A stretch of DNA of 64,000 nt from assembly GCA_963825425.1 (NCBI GenBank), contig CAWGTF010000013.1, positions 372,001-436,000 on the forward strand, written 5' to 3'. Made by a program: the position numbers and the translations under genes. The notes beneath the pieces were generated by a model, which was given only the letters and a program-made list of their open reading frames with translations, was not told the origin of the DNA and did no database searches. The first letter of the stretch is position 1, and each line of letters begins with the position of its first letter. This DNA comes from PALSA-607 sp963825425. GTDB taxonomy: Bacteria > Actinomycetota > Actinomycetes > Acidothermales > Acidothermaceae. Below are positions 35,035-46,509 of the stretch, in pieces.

Positions 35035-38000
35035 CTAAGTGGGGACCGAGCGCAGTAGAACGACTAGGCCGTCGCGGTCGAGCAGGTCGCTCGGCGCGAC
35101 CGTTTCACCGTCGCGCAAATAGCAGAACACGGCGCGCACGTCAGCGAGCTCGGTGGCCGTGAGGTCGGCCCACGCCAGCCGGTAGGCCGCCAGCTGGATC
35201 GCGGCGGCGCTGCGCGTCGGCACCGGCTGGACGGCGTCCGGTCTTCCAGTCGACGACGGTGAACCCGCCGTCGCTGTCGCGAAACACGGCGTCCATGCGG
35301 CCGCGCACGACGATGTCGTCGATGACGAGCTCGAAGGGCACCTCGACCTCGACGGGGTCGCGATCGGCCCATGACGTCGCAAGAAACGCCTGCTGGAGCT
35401 TGTGCAGGTCTGCGTCGGGCGCGACGTCGGCGTCGCCTGAGCCCGGCACCTCATCGAGGTCGAGCAAGCGCGGTGAGGAGAACCGCTGCTCGAGCCACAG
35501 GTGGAACGCGGTGCCCCGGCGCGCGAGTGGGGCCGGCGCGGCCGGCAGCGGTCGGCGGAGCTGCCGGGCGAGCTCGTCTGGGTCTCGCGCGCAACGTGAC
35601 GAGCTGGCTCACCGACAACTGCCGCGGCAACGCGACGTCGAGCCGGGCCCGCTGGGTGCGCGCTGCGCGCTCGGAGAGCAGCACCTCGACGTCGCGACTC
35701 CACTCGTTGGTCGCCGTGGTCAAGGCCAGCGCCCCATCGAGGGTGCCGAGCTCGGCGGCCATCGACTCGACCAGCGCGGCCGCGGACTCGACGGCCGGAC
35801 GCCGCGTGGCCAACGGGTCGACGGGCCAAGTCGCGGTCACCGGCCCGTGTTCGTGCATCGGATTCGGCGTGCCGTCGGGGGGCAGCTCGGTCCAGCAGTC
35901 GACCTCGCCCCGGCCGCCCTCGCACACCTCGTGCACAGCAGCAAGAAAGGCGCTCACCTCGCGCGGCTTCTGCGTGTCGTCCCACCGGTAGCCGGTGCAG
36001 ATCAGCGTGCTGCGCGCCCGCGTGACTGCGACGTAAGCAAGCCGCCGTTCCTCACGAAGGAGGTGCGCCTTCGCGGATTCAGCGAACCGCTTGATCGCCT
36101 CAACGGCTTCGAGCTGGTCGACGTGGCCGTCGAGCTCTGCCACCGGCAGCCCGTCTCGATCGCCGCGCAGCGGCCACGGCAGTGACCCGCGCTGGGTGAG
36201 CCACCCTCTGACGTCGGCGGGTCGCACACCCGGGAACAGGTTGTCGACGAGACCAGGCACGCACACGACGTCCCACTCAAGTCCTTTGGACGCGTGAACG
36301 GTGAGCAGCTGCACGCGATCGCGGCGGACGTCGACACCGGCGCGCACTTCGGGCACGGTCGACTCGGGTTCGTCAGGGCGGTCGAGGCCGCGCTCTTCGA
36401 CGGCGGCGGCGTCGAGGTAGTCGAGGAACGCAGCGACGCTGACGTCGTCGCCAGCCTGCCGCGAACTCGGCGGCGACATCGATCAAGCGATCGAGATTGG
36501 CCCGCGACGCGCTGAGATCACCGCCGCGGGCGAGCACCTCGACATCGAGACCGATCGTCGCCACGACGTCGGCGACCAGGTCAGGCAGCGGCTGACCAAG
36601 CCTCGACCGCAACGCGCGCAGCTCGCCGGCCAGTCTGACCATCCGCTCATGGCCGATGGCGGAAAGACCCTTCGGCGTGAACCGCCCCGGCGCCGGCAAC
36701 GCGTCAAGCGCGTCGATGATGCTGCGGTCGTCGGCATCGTCGGGATCGGGTTCGACGGCCGCGACATCGACCGTCGCAACGGCGTCCGCAGGCACAGAGT
36801 CGACCCCCGCAACGGCGTCCCGCGCCGGCGTACGCGCCAAGTGCCGCGCCCATCTGCCGAGAGCGGCCAGGTCGCGACCGCCGATGCGCCATCGCGCGCC
36901 GCTCAGCAGCCGCATCAAAGCGTCGCCGCGCGCGGGGTCGACCATCACCCGCAAGGTGGCCACCACGTCGACGACTTCGGGCTCGAGCAATAAGCCGCCG
37001 ACGCCGACGATCTCGATCGGCACACCGCGCGCACGCAGCGCGGCCTCGATGAGTGGCAACTGACGCCACGCTCGTACGAGAACCGCGATGCTTCGGGTCG
37101 ATTCGCCCGCGACCCGCTTCTCGTGGTCGGCTCGCCACAGCTCAAGTACCTGGTCACCGAGCGCCTGCGCCTCGTCGTCGACGGTTGGATACAGGCCACA
37201 CCGCACCACGCCGTCAACCGCCGCCGTGCGAGCGCGAAGTTCTGGCGTCGAGACGCGGCCATCACGAAGCGGCTCGGCAATCGCGTTCGCAACGACAAGA
37301 ACGCTGCGCTCATTGCGAAAACTCGTGCTCAGCGTCAGCACGGACGCCGGCTTGTCGGCGTCCGGGAACTGCTGCGGGAATGCCACCAACGTGCCCTGGC
37401 TCGCGCCTCGCCAGCCGTAGATCGCCTGCGACGGATCACCGACCGCAGTGAGTAACGGCGCCGCGTCGAGCGCGTCGTGGAAGGCACCGAACAGGGCGCG
37501 CAAGAACACCAGCTGTGCGTGGCTGGTGTCTTGGTATTCGTCGAGGAGCACGGCACGGTAGGTCGACCGCTCGGTCGCCGCGACCTCGGGGAACTTCTCG
37601 GCGAGGTCGGCTGCTAGCGCCATCTGATCGGCGAAGTCGAGACATTCACGGCGGCGCTTCGCCTCGTCGTAGGCCGCCACGATCGGCAGCAGCTGGCATC
37701 GTGCAGCGAGCGCTCGAGCCACTACCGCGATGTCGTCGTGGACATCTTTCACGGTTCGCTGGGTCGCCGCCTTCGGCAACGCGGTGAGCACTGCGCGCAG
37801 GCTCCCGCAGTATTCGCGCAACTGCTCGCTCGTCACGCGATGTTGCGCCAGGCCTTCGGCGAGAGCACGGACGTCGTTGGTCACGGTCATGGGCGAGACC
37901 AGCACGTCGTTCATCGGTCCGTCGTACGTGTCGACCACCCGTCGCGCGTACTGCCACGCGACGGTCTGCGGGATCAACCGCTGCCCGGGCTCACGGCCCA

Positions 38001-38376
38001 TGCGCAGCGCGTTCTCGGCAACGATCCGGCCGGCATACGCGTCGTACGTCGAGATCGTCGGATCGGCGGCGCTGATCACCTCGGCGTCAACAAGCCCGTG
38101 CGCGGCGAGCTGGCCGAGGCGGCGGCGAACGCGGGCCGCGAGTTCGGCGGCCGCCTTGCGAGTGAAGGTCAGCCCAAGAACTTGGTCTGGTCGCACTAGG
38201 CCATTGGCCACCAACCACACGACGCGGCCGGCCATGGTCTCTGTCTTGCCAGACCCCGCACCGGCGACCACGAGACATGACGTAGCGGTCGATTCGATGA
38301 CCGCGGCCTGCTCGTCGGTCGGCGGGTCTTGGCCGAGCGTCGCCGCGATCTCGGCCGCCGTGTAGCGCATCGTCAT
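35035..38376 (-). CDS. adnB: AdnB helicase-nuclease subunit, three frameshifts
   Basis: About 1113 aa. AdnB is the lead motor of the mycobacterial-type AdnAB complex that resects double-strand breaks. N-terminal UvrD-like motor: GAGSGKTETMAGRVVWL, LLDEYQDTSHAQ, HASKGLEWDVVCVPG. C-terminal RecB-like nuclease: GRMDAVF ... FTVVDWKTGR. Frames change near 36465, 35583 (a GCGCGCG run) and 35245 without loss of sequence. ATG 38374-38376 overlaps the adnA stop as ATGA. Length matches Rv3201c (about 1100 aa, recollection). Confidence 0.9.
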
Positions 38377-41300
38377 GCGGTCACCTGCCGGCCCTCGACC
38401 TGCACTGGACATGAGGTGCGCACCGGACACGACCGGCACATGTCGTTGTCGATCGCCGCGAACACATTGGCCGCCATACCGCGTGCGGATCGCTCGATCA
38501 TCTCCAGCGCCCAGCCGGGGTCGTCACTTTCCGACAGTGGCTGCTGACCGTTGATGGCCGCCTTCACCGTGCCGGTACCGACCTGCACAAGGGCCGCGCC
38601 CCCGGAGGTGCGCACACCGGCCGCGACATCGTCGAACGCCCCTACCTCGACGGCGACTTGATACGAGCCCAGCTGCGCATGCGTGTCGAGCTCGGCCTTC
38701 GTCGGCGGGTGTTTGCCAGTCTTCAGGTCGACGACGAACAACCGACCCTCGGCGTCTTGCTCGAGGCGGTCGACCTGGCCCTTCAACACCGCGCGGCCAA
38801 TGGTGACCTCGAAGTCTTGCTCGGCCGCCACGAACACCCGCGTGTTCGTGCGCAGCCACTCAGCCAGCTTCCGGACCATCTCCGCAGCACGCTCGCGTTG
38901 CCTGGCGGCGAACCAGCCGGACCCCAAGTCGACCCTCTTGATCGCGCTGGCAAGCCGCTCCTGCAACTGCGCGGCTATCTCGTCGCTCAGGCACGCCGCT
39001 CGTCAGCGACCTGCTGGGCAAGCGCATGGACCAGCGTGCCGATCCCCTGCGATGTCGAATCGCCACTCGTGCCGCCCGCCGACTCGAGCAGCCAACGCAA
39101 CGGACAACGGGCGAAAGCTTCGAGGCGGGACGGCGACAGCCGGACGAGGTCGCCATCGTCGACGAGTGGGCGGTCGTCGGACAGCGGCGCGAGCCCGTAC
39201 CAGTCGCGCGGATCAGCACCCGGCACCCCCGCCGCGGCCAGTCGCGCCAGCTGCGTAGCGGCGGCGGCTACGCGTCGTCCGGCTAGCTCGTTCGCCTTCG
39301 GGTTGGTGACGACGGCGCGAAGCTCGGCCACCACTGACGGAAGGTCGAGCCCGCGCGGAACCCGCGTCAGCGGTCGCTCGTCGCGCTCGCTCGGCACCAG
39401 CTCGTCGAGAAAGCGCGACGGCTGCTGGTCGTCACTGCGAACAGCGGTCGCCAACAGGTGCAGTCGCGCGCGGGTAACCGCGACGTAGAAGAGCCGCCGT
39501 TCCTCGGCGAGTCGGGCGGCCACCGCCTGCAACGCGCTGGTCGCACCTGCGTCGTCACCGGCCACCAGAACATCGACGAGTTGCTGCGATCCGAGCAGCG
39601 ACCCCCGCCCGCGCAGGTCGGGCCAGACGCCTTCTTGCACACCCGCGACCGCGACGACGTCCCACTCAAGGCCCTTGGCGGCGTGGGCAGTCATCAGCCG
39701 GACGCCCTCGGCGCTCGGCGCTTGCGGCGCGAGCGTGTCGCCCGGAATCTGCTGGCCGAGCAGATGGTCGAGGAACACGTCAGGCCCGGCCTTCGGCAGC
39801 CGGTCGGCGAATCGGCCGGCTACGTCGAAGAGCGCGACTGCCGCGTCGAGATCTCGGTCGGCCGCGGCTGATCCCGGACCACTAGACAGCGCGAGCGCGC
39901 TGAGGCGCGCAACCACCGCCGCGGCCTGCCAGATCGCCCACAGCACCGTCTCTGCGGTGGCTGCCGGGTCGGCGGCCGCTGCCCGGCCCGCCGCGAGCGC
40001 GTCTGCAATGCGTTGCGCCGGCGCGGCAACACGAGGGTCGATCGCGACGAGTTCGGCTGGCGTCACCAGCGCCTCGGCAAGCAACGCGCCGGACGCACGG
40101 CCGCCACCGGCTGCAAGCTCGAGCTGGCGCAAGTCTTGGCGCAGCCTGCGCAGCGCCAGCGGGTCGGCCCGCCCGAGCGGCCCGGTGACCAGCTCTTGGG
40201 CCAGTTCGACGCCCTGCGGTCCGCGTGAGGTCGAGGCGCCCGGTGACGATGGCGATAACCCGCAAGAGCGCATGCACGATCGGGACGTCGACCAGCGGCT
40301 GTTCCTCCGCATGTGCGGCCACCGGCACGCCGGCAGACTGCAGTGAACGGCGTAGCGCGGGTAGCGGCGTGCCACTGCGCACCAGGACGGCCATCCGCGA
40401 CCAGGGCACCGCACGCAGCAGGTGCATCTCACGTAGTCGCTGGGCGATGAAGAACGCCTCGGCGCTGGACGTGGCGAAGAGGTGAACCTCCGCCGTACCC
40501 GGGTCGAGCCCTGGCGCCGGCCGCAATCGGCGATGCGCGGGCGGTCCGGCCAACCGCTGCGCGACGCGACGCGAGGCGGCCAGCAGGTGCTCTCCCGAGC
40601 GCCTGCTCACGTCGAGCTCGATCACAGCGGGCAGCGAGCCGTCCGCTGCTCGAAAGCGGTCGGGGAAGCGGCGGATGCCTTCGAGGTCGGCGCCGCGAAA
40701 TCCGTAGATCGACTGGTCGGGATCGCCAACCGCGAGCAAGTCGCGGCTACCGACCAGCAGCGCGAGCAGCTCCTCTTGGGCTGGGTCGGTGTCTTGGTAT
40801 TCGTCGACAACCACGAACTCATGAGCCGCCCGAATCTCTTGCAGGACAAGGGGATCTGATCTCAAGAGCCCAGCCGCCGCCCGGATCAGTTCAGCGGGGT
40901 CGTAGGAGGCGGCCTCGCGCAGCGCAGACACTTGCGCGTATTGCTCGGCGAACTTCGCCGCTGCCACCCAGTCGTCTCGCTGGTAGCGGCGGCCGAGCTG
41001 CGCGAGTTCGCGTGGAGTGACTCCACGCTCGACGGCGCGTTGGACGAAGTCGCGCAACTCCTGGGCGAAACCGCGCGTGAGGAGCGCCGGGTGCAGTCGG
41101 GCCGGCCACGCGGGGCCGCCTACGTCGACATCGCCCTGCAGCAGTTCGCGAACGACAAGGTCTTGTTCGGGGCCGGAGAGCAGTCTCGGCGCGGGCTCGC
41201 CGCGGCGGGCCGCGTTCGCGCGCAACAAGCCGAACGCGTAGGAGTGGAAGGTGCGGGCGATCGGCTCGCGGATCGTTCGGTCGAGGCGCGCAGCGATGCG

Positions 41301-41600
41301 GTCGCGAAGCTCCGCGGCGGCTCGCCGGCTGAAGGTCAGGACGAGCGCCTGGTCGGGGGTGATCTCACCAGACTCGACGCGCTGCACCACCGCCTCGACG
41401 ATCGTGGTCGTCTTGCCGGTGCCGGGACCGGCAAGCACCAGAACCGGGCCGCCCCGATGCTCGACCGCGCGCCGCTGTGCCTCGTCGAGCGCCGGGGGCA
41501 CGATGGCTCGCGCGGGTGCGCGCACCACTCTCGGCATGTCAGCGGGCCGACGCGGACGCCGACCACCCGCCGTCCCGCTCGTCGAAGACACCGTAGACAC
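38373..41600 (-). CDS. adnA: AdnA helicase-nuclease subunit, two frameshifts
   Basis: About 1075 aa. UvrD-like motor with LAGPGTGKTTTIVEAV, VVDEYQDTDPAQEELLAL and TAHAAKGLEWDVVAVAG, then a C-terminal RecB-type nuclease VLKGQVDRLEQD ... LFVVDLKTGK with a cysteine group CRSCPVRTSCP. Frames shift near 40227 (GRLDLTR then GPQGVELAQELV) and near 38995 (DERR then ACLSDEIAAQLQ). GTG 41598-41600 is used; ATG 41535-41537 (MPRVVRAPAR) is an alternative. Confidence 0.9.
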
Positions 41601-41675
41601 CAGGGCATCCCACCACGAAACGCTGACACCGCGGAAAGCTCGCCTCCCAGGGCCCGACGCCCGGCCGCTCCCGAC

Positions 41676-41966
41676 TCAGGAGTCGGGGTTCCAGCGGGCT
41701 TGGCGCATGTCGACGCGGTCGCCGCGCATCGGCGTCACATCTGCACGCAACAGCCGCAGCACCTCGCCGTCGTGACTCGGCGCGGGCGTGCCATCGGCGT
41801 GCACCACCCGATGCCACGGCACCGCGCCACCCCAGGTCGACATCACCGAACCAACCTGGCGCGGGCCGCCTTCACCGAGGTACTCGGCGATGTCGCCGTA
41901 GGCAAGCACCTTGCCCGGAGGTATCGCGTCGACGAGGTCGAGCACCCGCTGGGCGAACGCCGACAT
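41676..41966 (-). CDS. Alkyltransferase-like protein (ATL, MGMT family)
   Basis: 96 aa, only the DNA-binding half of O6-methylguanine methyltransferase (MSAFAQRVLDLVDAIPPGKV, AYGDIAEYLGEGGPRQVG). The active-site PCHRV motif reads PWHRVV, so the alkyl acceptor cysteine is replaced by tryptophan. ATL proteins bind O6-alkylguanine and pass it to nucleotide excision repair. It sits 75 bp upstream of adnA on the same strand, as Rv3204 neighbours adnA (recollection). Confidence 0.9.
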   Translation of the reverse strand: MSAFAQRVLDLVDAIPPGKVLAYGDIAEYLGEGGPRQVGSVMSTWGGAVPWHRVVHADGTPAPSHDGEVLRLLRADVTPMRGDRVDMRQARWNPDS

Positions 41967-42031
41967 TTGGGGTGCGAACGCCGGCAACTCGTCGTCCGGC
42001 TCGAAAGCATCGTCTCGGCACGAACGGAAAG

Positions 42032-43210
42032 TTAGTACGAGGGCAGGCTCGGGTCGACCTGGTTGACCCAGCCGACGACGCCGCTGCCCAGGTGCACGGC
42101 ATCGGCGAATCCGGCGCCCTTGACGATCGCCAACGCCTCCGCCGAGCGCATACCCGACTTGCAGTACAAGACGATGCGCTTGTCCTGCGGCATCCGCTCG
42201 AGCGCCGACCCGTTCAGGAACTCGCCCTTCGGGATCAGCGTCGCGCCCGGGATCGAGACGATCTCGAACTCGGCCGGCTCGCGGACGTCGACCAGGAAGA
42301 TGTTCTCCTCGCGGTCGATCCACTCCTTGAGCTCACGCGGCACGATCGTCGAACCCTGCGCCGCGAGCTGCGCCTCGTCGGACACCGCGCCGCAGAAGGT
42401 CTCGTAGTCGATCAGCTCGGTGATCGTGGGGTTCTTGCCACAGATCGGGCACTCGGGATCCTTGCGGATCTTCACCGTGCGGTACGACATCTCCAGGGCG
42501 TCGTAGATCATCAGCCGGCCGATGAGCGGCTCACCGATACCAGTCAGCAACTTGATCGCCTCGGTCGCCTGAATCGACCCGATCGACGCGCACAGCACGC
42601 CGAGCACGCCACCCTCGGCGCACGACGGCACCATGCCGGGCGGCGGTGGCTCTGGATACAGGCACCGGTAGCAGGGTCCGTTCTCAGCCCAGAACACCGA
42701 CGCCTGCCCGTCGAAGCGGTAGATCGAGCCCCACACGTACGGCTTGCCGAGCAGCACGCACGCGTCGTTGACGAGGTAGCGCGTCGCAAAGTTGTCGGTG
42801 CCGTCGACGATCAGGTCGTACTGGCTGAAGATCTCGAACACGTTGTCGTTCTCGAGCCGCTCCTCGTGCAACACGACCTTGACCAGCGGGTTGATCTCAC
42901 GGATCGAGTCGCGGGCCGACTGCGCCTTCGAGCGGCCGATATCGCTTTGCCCGTGGATGATCTGGCGCTGCAGGTTCGACTCGTCGACCGTGTCGAACTC
43001 GATGATGCCGAGCGTTCCGACACCCGCCGCAGCGAGGTACATGAGCACCGGCGACCCCAGCCCCCCGGCGCCGATCGCCAGCACCCGCGCGTTCTTCAGC
43101 CGCTTCTGACCGGCCATCGCAACGTCGGGAATGATCAGGTGCCGCGAATAGCGCCGCACCTCTTCGACGGTCAGGCTGTCGGCCGGCTCGACCAGCGGGG
43201 GAAAGGACAC
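42032..43210 (-). CDS. moeZ: Adenylyltransferase/sulfurtransferase MoeZ
   Basis: 392 aa. An N-terminal E1-like domain (IGAGGLGSPVLMYLAAAGV, DESNLQRQIIH, zinc cysteines CYRCLYPEPPPPG and CPICGK) activates sulfur-carrier proteins such as MoaD and CysO. A C-terminal rhodanese domain with active-site Cys in LYCKSGMRS donates sulfur. It supplies molybdenum cofactor and cysteine or thiamine pathways. GTG start follows GGAG. Intact. Confidence 0.95.
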   Translation of the reverse strand: MSFPPLVEPADSLTVEEVRRYSRHLIIPDVAMAGQKRLKNARVLAIGAGGLGSPVLMYLAAAGVGTLGIIEFDTVDESNLQRQIIHGQSDIGRSKAQSARDSIREINPLVKVVLHEERLENDNVFEIFSQYDLIVDGTDNFATRYLVNDACVLLGKPYVWGSIYRFDGQASVFWAENGPCYRCLYPEPPPPGMVPSCAEGGVLGVLCASIGSIQATEAIKLLTGIGEPLIGRLMIYDALEMSYRTVKIRKDPECPICGKNPTITELIDYETFCGAVSDEAQLAAQGSTIVPRELKEWIDREENIFLVDVREPAEFEIVSIPGATLIPKGEFLNGSALERMPQDKRIVLYCKSGMRSAEALAIVKGAGFADAVHLGSGVVGWVNQVDPSLPSY

Positions 43211-43246
43211 TTCGGCTCCATCAGCGGGATCAGCGTTGCGGTGACT

Positions 43247-44218
43247 CTACGGGCGGGGCGTGGTTGGCCCGACCTCCACAACGGTCCCACGGCGCTCGGG
43301 CATTCCCCGCGTCAGGTCCGGTCGCGAGAGGAACGCCCGCAGCGCGGCCGCGACGGCCGCGGGGTCCTCGAGGTGGGCGACGTGACCGGCTTTCGGCAAC
43401 AGCAGCAACTCGACGTCCCGGAAGGTGCGTTTCGCGCGTGCCGCAACCCGCCGCGACACGAGCCGGTCGCGTCCGCCAGAAACGACAAGAGTCGGGACGC
43501 CGACAGCTGCCGCCTGCTGCCAAAGCCGTCGCGGTCCGTGGTCAAGGTAGGACACGACTGTGGCGCGCAGGGCTTCGCGGTAGACCTTGGGGCTGTGCGC
43601 CAGGCTTGCCCGCTGCCGAAGCGTCGCGAGTTCGCGCGCGTGCCGCTCCGGGGTCACTGCTTTGGGGTTGCCGTAGCAGAGCGCGTAGATGCGTCGAGCC
43701 ATCCATTCGGGGTCGGCCTTGATGATCGTGCGCACGATGGCGGGGCCTAGCAGCGGTACCAACGCGATCAGTAGTTGTGCGCTGCCGGCCTTCGGACGCA
43801 GGTCGGGCAGCGCGGGGGCGACCAGCGTGAGCGATGCCACCAGCTCGGGATGTTCCGCGGCCACCCGCACCGCGACAGCGCCGCCAAGGGAGTTGCCGAC
43901 AAGGTGCACCGGCCGATTCGCGGTTCGCGCTACTTCGGCAACCGCTGTGGCGAGGCCGTCGAGCGAGAGGTCTTTCCCTGGCGGCGGCGAGTGCGCAAAC
44001 CCGGGCAGGTCGAGCGCCGAGCAGTCGAACGAATCCTTGAGCTGGAGTGCGACGTCGACCCAGTCGAGCGACTCACCGCCGAGCCCATGCACAAAGAGGA
44101 TCGGCGGGCGCGGCGGCGCGTCGAGGTCGATCGCGGCCGGGCGTTCGAACGTGCGGACAAAGATCTCACCGCGGGACGTCGAGAGCAGCCGCCCTGGCCA
44201 ATCGTCGGCGATCTCCAC
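43247..44218 (-). CDS. Alpha/beta hydrolase
   Basis: 323 aa. Oxyanion motif FVHGLGGESLDW, nucleophile elbow HLVGNSLGGAVAV, acid Asp in SGGRDRLVS and His in PKAGHVAHLEDP. Esterase or lipase-like; substrate unknown. The position next to moeZ recalls lipV near Rv3203, but I do not assign that name. GTG start; 36 bp upstream of moeZ on the same strand. Confidence 0.88.
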   Translation of the reverse strand: MEIADDWPGRLLSTSRGEIFVRTFERPAAIDLDAPPRPPILFVHGLGGESLDWVDVALQLKDSFDCSALDLPGFAHSPPPGKDLSLDGLATAVAEVARTANRPVHLVGNSLGGAVAVRVAAEHPELVASLTLVAPALPDLRPKAGSAQLLIALVPLLGPAIVRTIIKADPEWMARRIYALCYGNPKAVTPERHARELATLRQRASLAHSPKVYREALRATVVSYLDHGPRRLWQQAAAVGVPTLVVSGGRDRLVSRRVAARAKRTFRDVELLLLPKAGHVAHLEDPAAVAAALRAFLSRPDLTRGMPERRGTVVEVGPTTPRP

Positions 44219-44253
44219 CAGCCCGGTCTACCACGCGTGGGCCGAGAGTTCTG

Positions 44254-44318
44254 CGCCGAGTGAAGGAATTCGGCTCGTTTTCGCGAGCCTCGATACGGCG
44301 AAGTTCCTTCACTCGGCG
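44254..44318. repeat. 65-bp perfect palindromic element
   Basis: CGCCGAGTGAAGGAA (44254-44268) and TTCCTTCACTCGGCG (44304-44318) are perfect 15-bp inverted arms. The 35-nt interior holds a second stem, GGCTCG/CGAGCC (44272-44289). The right arm includes the mscR stop codon, so the element also serves as its terminator. The two-level palindrome resembles short intergenic mobile repeats. Confidence 0.75.
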
Positions 44319-45397
44319 AGCAAGACCACCGAGCGCAGGACCTCGCCACGATGCATCTTCTCGAACGCGGCCTCGATGTCACCGATGCCGATCAACTCCG
44401 AAACGAACGCGTCGAGGTCGAGGCGACCTTGTTGGTACAGGTCGACGAGCACCGGGAAGTCGCGCGACGGCAGGCAGTCGCCGTACCACGATGACTTCAG
44501 CGACCCGCCACGACCGAAGACGTCGAGCAGCGGTAGGTCGAGGCGCATGTCCGGCCGCGGAACCCCGACCAGCACGACGGTGCCGGCGAGATCGCGGGCG
44601 TAGAACGCCTGGGTGTAGGTCTCGGGGCGGCCGACCGCTTCGATGGCCACGTCAACACCGACGCCGTCCGTGAGCGCGCGAATCGCCTCGACCGGATCGG
44701 ACTCGCTCGAGTTGATGACGTGCGTCGCGCCAAGCCGCAGTGCCGCGTCAAGCTTCCGTGCATCGACGTCCACGCCAATGATCGTGCGGGCACCCGCCAA
44801 CCTGGCACCCGCGATAGCCGCGTTGCCGACCCCGCCGCAGCCAAAGACGGCGACCGTGTCGCCGCGACTCACGCCGCCCGTGTTGACCGCCGCGCCAATG
44901 CCCGCCATCACCCCACAGCCGAGCAATCCGACTGCGGCCGCCCTCGCCGTCCGATCGACTTTTGTGCACTGACCTGCGTGCACCAATGTCTTCTCGACGA
45001 ACGCGCCGATACCGAGCGCGGGTGACAGCGGCGTGCCATCGGCCAGCGTCATCTTCTGCGTCGCGTTGTGGGTGTTGAAGCAATACCAGGGCCGGCCGCG
45101 CAAGCAGGCACGGCAAGCACCGCAAACCGCGCGCCAGTTCAGGATCACGAAATCGCCGACAGCCAGATCGCGGACGTCGTCACCGACCGCCTCGACGACA
45201 CCGGCCGCCTCGTGCCCGAGCAGGAAGGGGAAGTCGTCGTTGATGCCGCCCTCGCGATAGTGCAGGTCGGTGTGGCAGACGCCGCACGTCTGCACCTTGA
45301 CGAGTGCCTCGCCGGGGCCGGGATCCGGGACCAGGATCGTGGTGAGTTCGACCGGAGCGCCCTTGGTGCGCGCGATCACGCCTTGAACCTCATGCAT
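44309..45397 (-). CDS. mscR: S-(hydroxymethyl)mycothiol dehydrogenase
   Basis: 362 aa zinc-dependent medium-chain dehydrogenase that oxidises the formaldehyde-mycothiol adduct. Motifs: catalytic zinc CGVCHTDLHYREGGIN and LLGHEAAGVVE, structural zinc CGACRACLRGRPWYC, NAD fold VAVFGCGGVGNAAIAG. The NATQKMTLADGTPLSPALG segment is typical of the mycothiol enzyme rather than other class III ADHs. ATG 45395-45397 follows AGGA. Its stop lies inside the palindrome. Confidence 0.93.
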   Translation of the reverse strand: MHEVQGVIARTKGAPVELTTILVPDPGPGEALVKVQTCGVCHTDLHYREGGINDDFPFLLGHEAAGVVEAVGDDVRDLAVGDFVILNWRAVCGACRACLRGRPWYCFNTHNATQKMTLADGTPLSPALGIGAFVEKTLVHAGQCTKVDRTARAAAVGLLGCGVMAGIGAAVNTGGVSRGDTVAVFGCGGVGNAAIAGARLAGARTIIGVDVDARKLDAALRLGATHVINSSESDPVEAIRALTDGVGVDVAIEAVGRPETYTQAFYARDLAGTVVLVGVPRPDMRLDLPLLDVFGRGGSLKSSWYGDCLPSRDFPVLVDLYQQGRLDLDAFVSELIGIGDIEAAFEKMHRGEVLRSVVLLAE

Positions 45398-45434
45398 GAC
45401 GGTGATCCTAGGCAGTGAGGACGTCGAGCCGACG

Positions 45435-45605
45435 CTACGAGCTGTCCTTGCCGCGCAGGCGGCGCGTCAACTTGCTCAGGAGATGGCGGCGGGGCTTGCG
45501 CGGGTGCGGATGCGGGTGCGCTGCTGGTTGCGGCCCGACCCGAGCGCCCTGCAAGAAGCGCGACGGCTCCGGTGCCTGCCCCCCCATCGACCCACTCATG
45601 TCCAT
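45435..45605 (-). CDS. Possible small basic protein
   Basis: 56 aa, MDMSGSMGGQAPEPSRFLQ then His/Pro/Arg-rich HLLSKLTRRLRGKDSS. No ribosome site is visible and I recognise no family. Proline/His-rich and strongly basic C-terminus. It lies 38 bp upstream of mscR on the same strand. A chance frame is possible. Confidence 0.3.
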   Translation of the reverse strand: MDMSGSMGGQAPEPSRFLQGARVGPQPAAHPHPHPRKPRRHLLSKLTRRLRGKDSS

Positions 45606-45708
45606 GGCCAGCAAGGTACGCCGCTTGCCCTCGGAGTGCTGGTGCGCAACGGCCGTTCTTGCGGCCGTAGGGCACCAGTGGTCGGACGGCGACTGCTCGC
45701 GCGGTGCG

Positions 45709-46402
45709 CTAGCTGACCATGTGTTCGACGCGCCGGTTCAGCGCGTCGAGAGTGGCCCGGATCGCGGCCTGCCGGACGTCTTCGCGGACGCCGGCGACAC
45801 CCGTCAGCTTCTCGCTGCCGGTCGTGCTCAGCATGGTGAGTGCGACCAGGACTGCGCGGTCGCGGCCGGTCGGCGTCAGCTCGACGAGGTCGAGCTCGAA
45901 TCGGGCTCTCCCGCCGAGTAACTCCTCGACGGCTCGCAGCGTGGCAGTCGCGACGGCACGCTGGACACCGCTTTGGGTCGCGGTTCCCTCGGCCCGACCG
46001 ACCGCCGATGTCTCTGCGGCTGACCGTGCAGCAGCCCCTGAGATCGACAGCGTCACCTCGGCGGCAACCTGCAGTCCTGAGGAAATGATGTGCATGCGCC
46101 TGATCGCGGGCCGGAACTTGTCGGTGTCGTGCGGCTCGTCGTCCTCGATGGTCGGGTCCTCGGCGTCCGCCTGCATGTCCTCGACGAGCTGGACCCGATC
46201 GGCGTCAACGCCAAGCCCGAACCGCTCGCGCAAGCAGCCGTCCTACGGCGCTGGCAACCTCGACTTCATCGACGCCGGGAGCCAACCCGAGCCGGAGCAG
46301 GCCAAGTCCGTCGCCTTCACCATCGGGCTCAACGTCGGCGTCGGCGACCCCTGGAACCTCGCGCAACGCCGCGACAATGTCGAGGTGGTCGCTGACGGTC
46401 AC
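45709..46402 (-). CDS. Conserved actinobacterial hypothetical, one frameshift
   Basis: About 231 aa. The N-terminal part (VTVSDHLDIVAALREVPGVA ... EVASAVGRLL) and the C-terminal part (RERFGLGVDADRVQLVED ... TLDALNRRVEHMVS) are in two frames joined at a GCGCG run near 46230. The mid-protein Ala/Thr-rich region and C-terminal helix suggest a regulatory or structural role; no named family recognised. GTG 46400-46402 follows GGAG by five bases. Confidence 0.7.
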
Positions 46403-46509
46403 GGTGGGCTCCAAATCCAAATACCCGTCGGACGACGCTGGTACGCCGTCCTCTTACGCCTGAAGTCGGCGCGAGGACGGCGGTGCTTGAGCGCCGAATG
46501 CGCCGCCGT

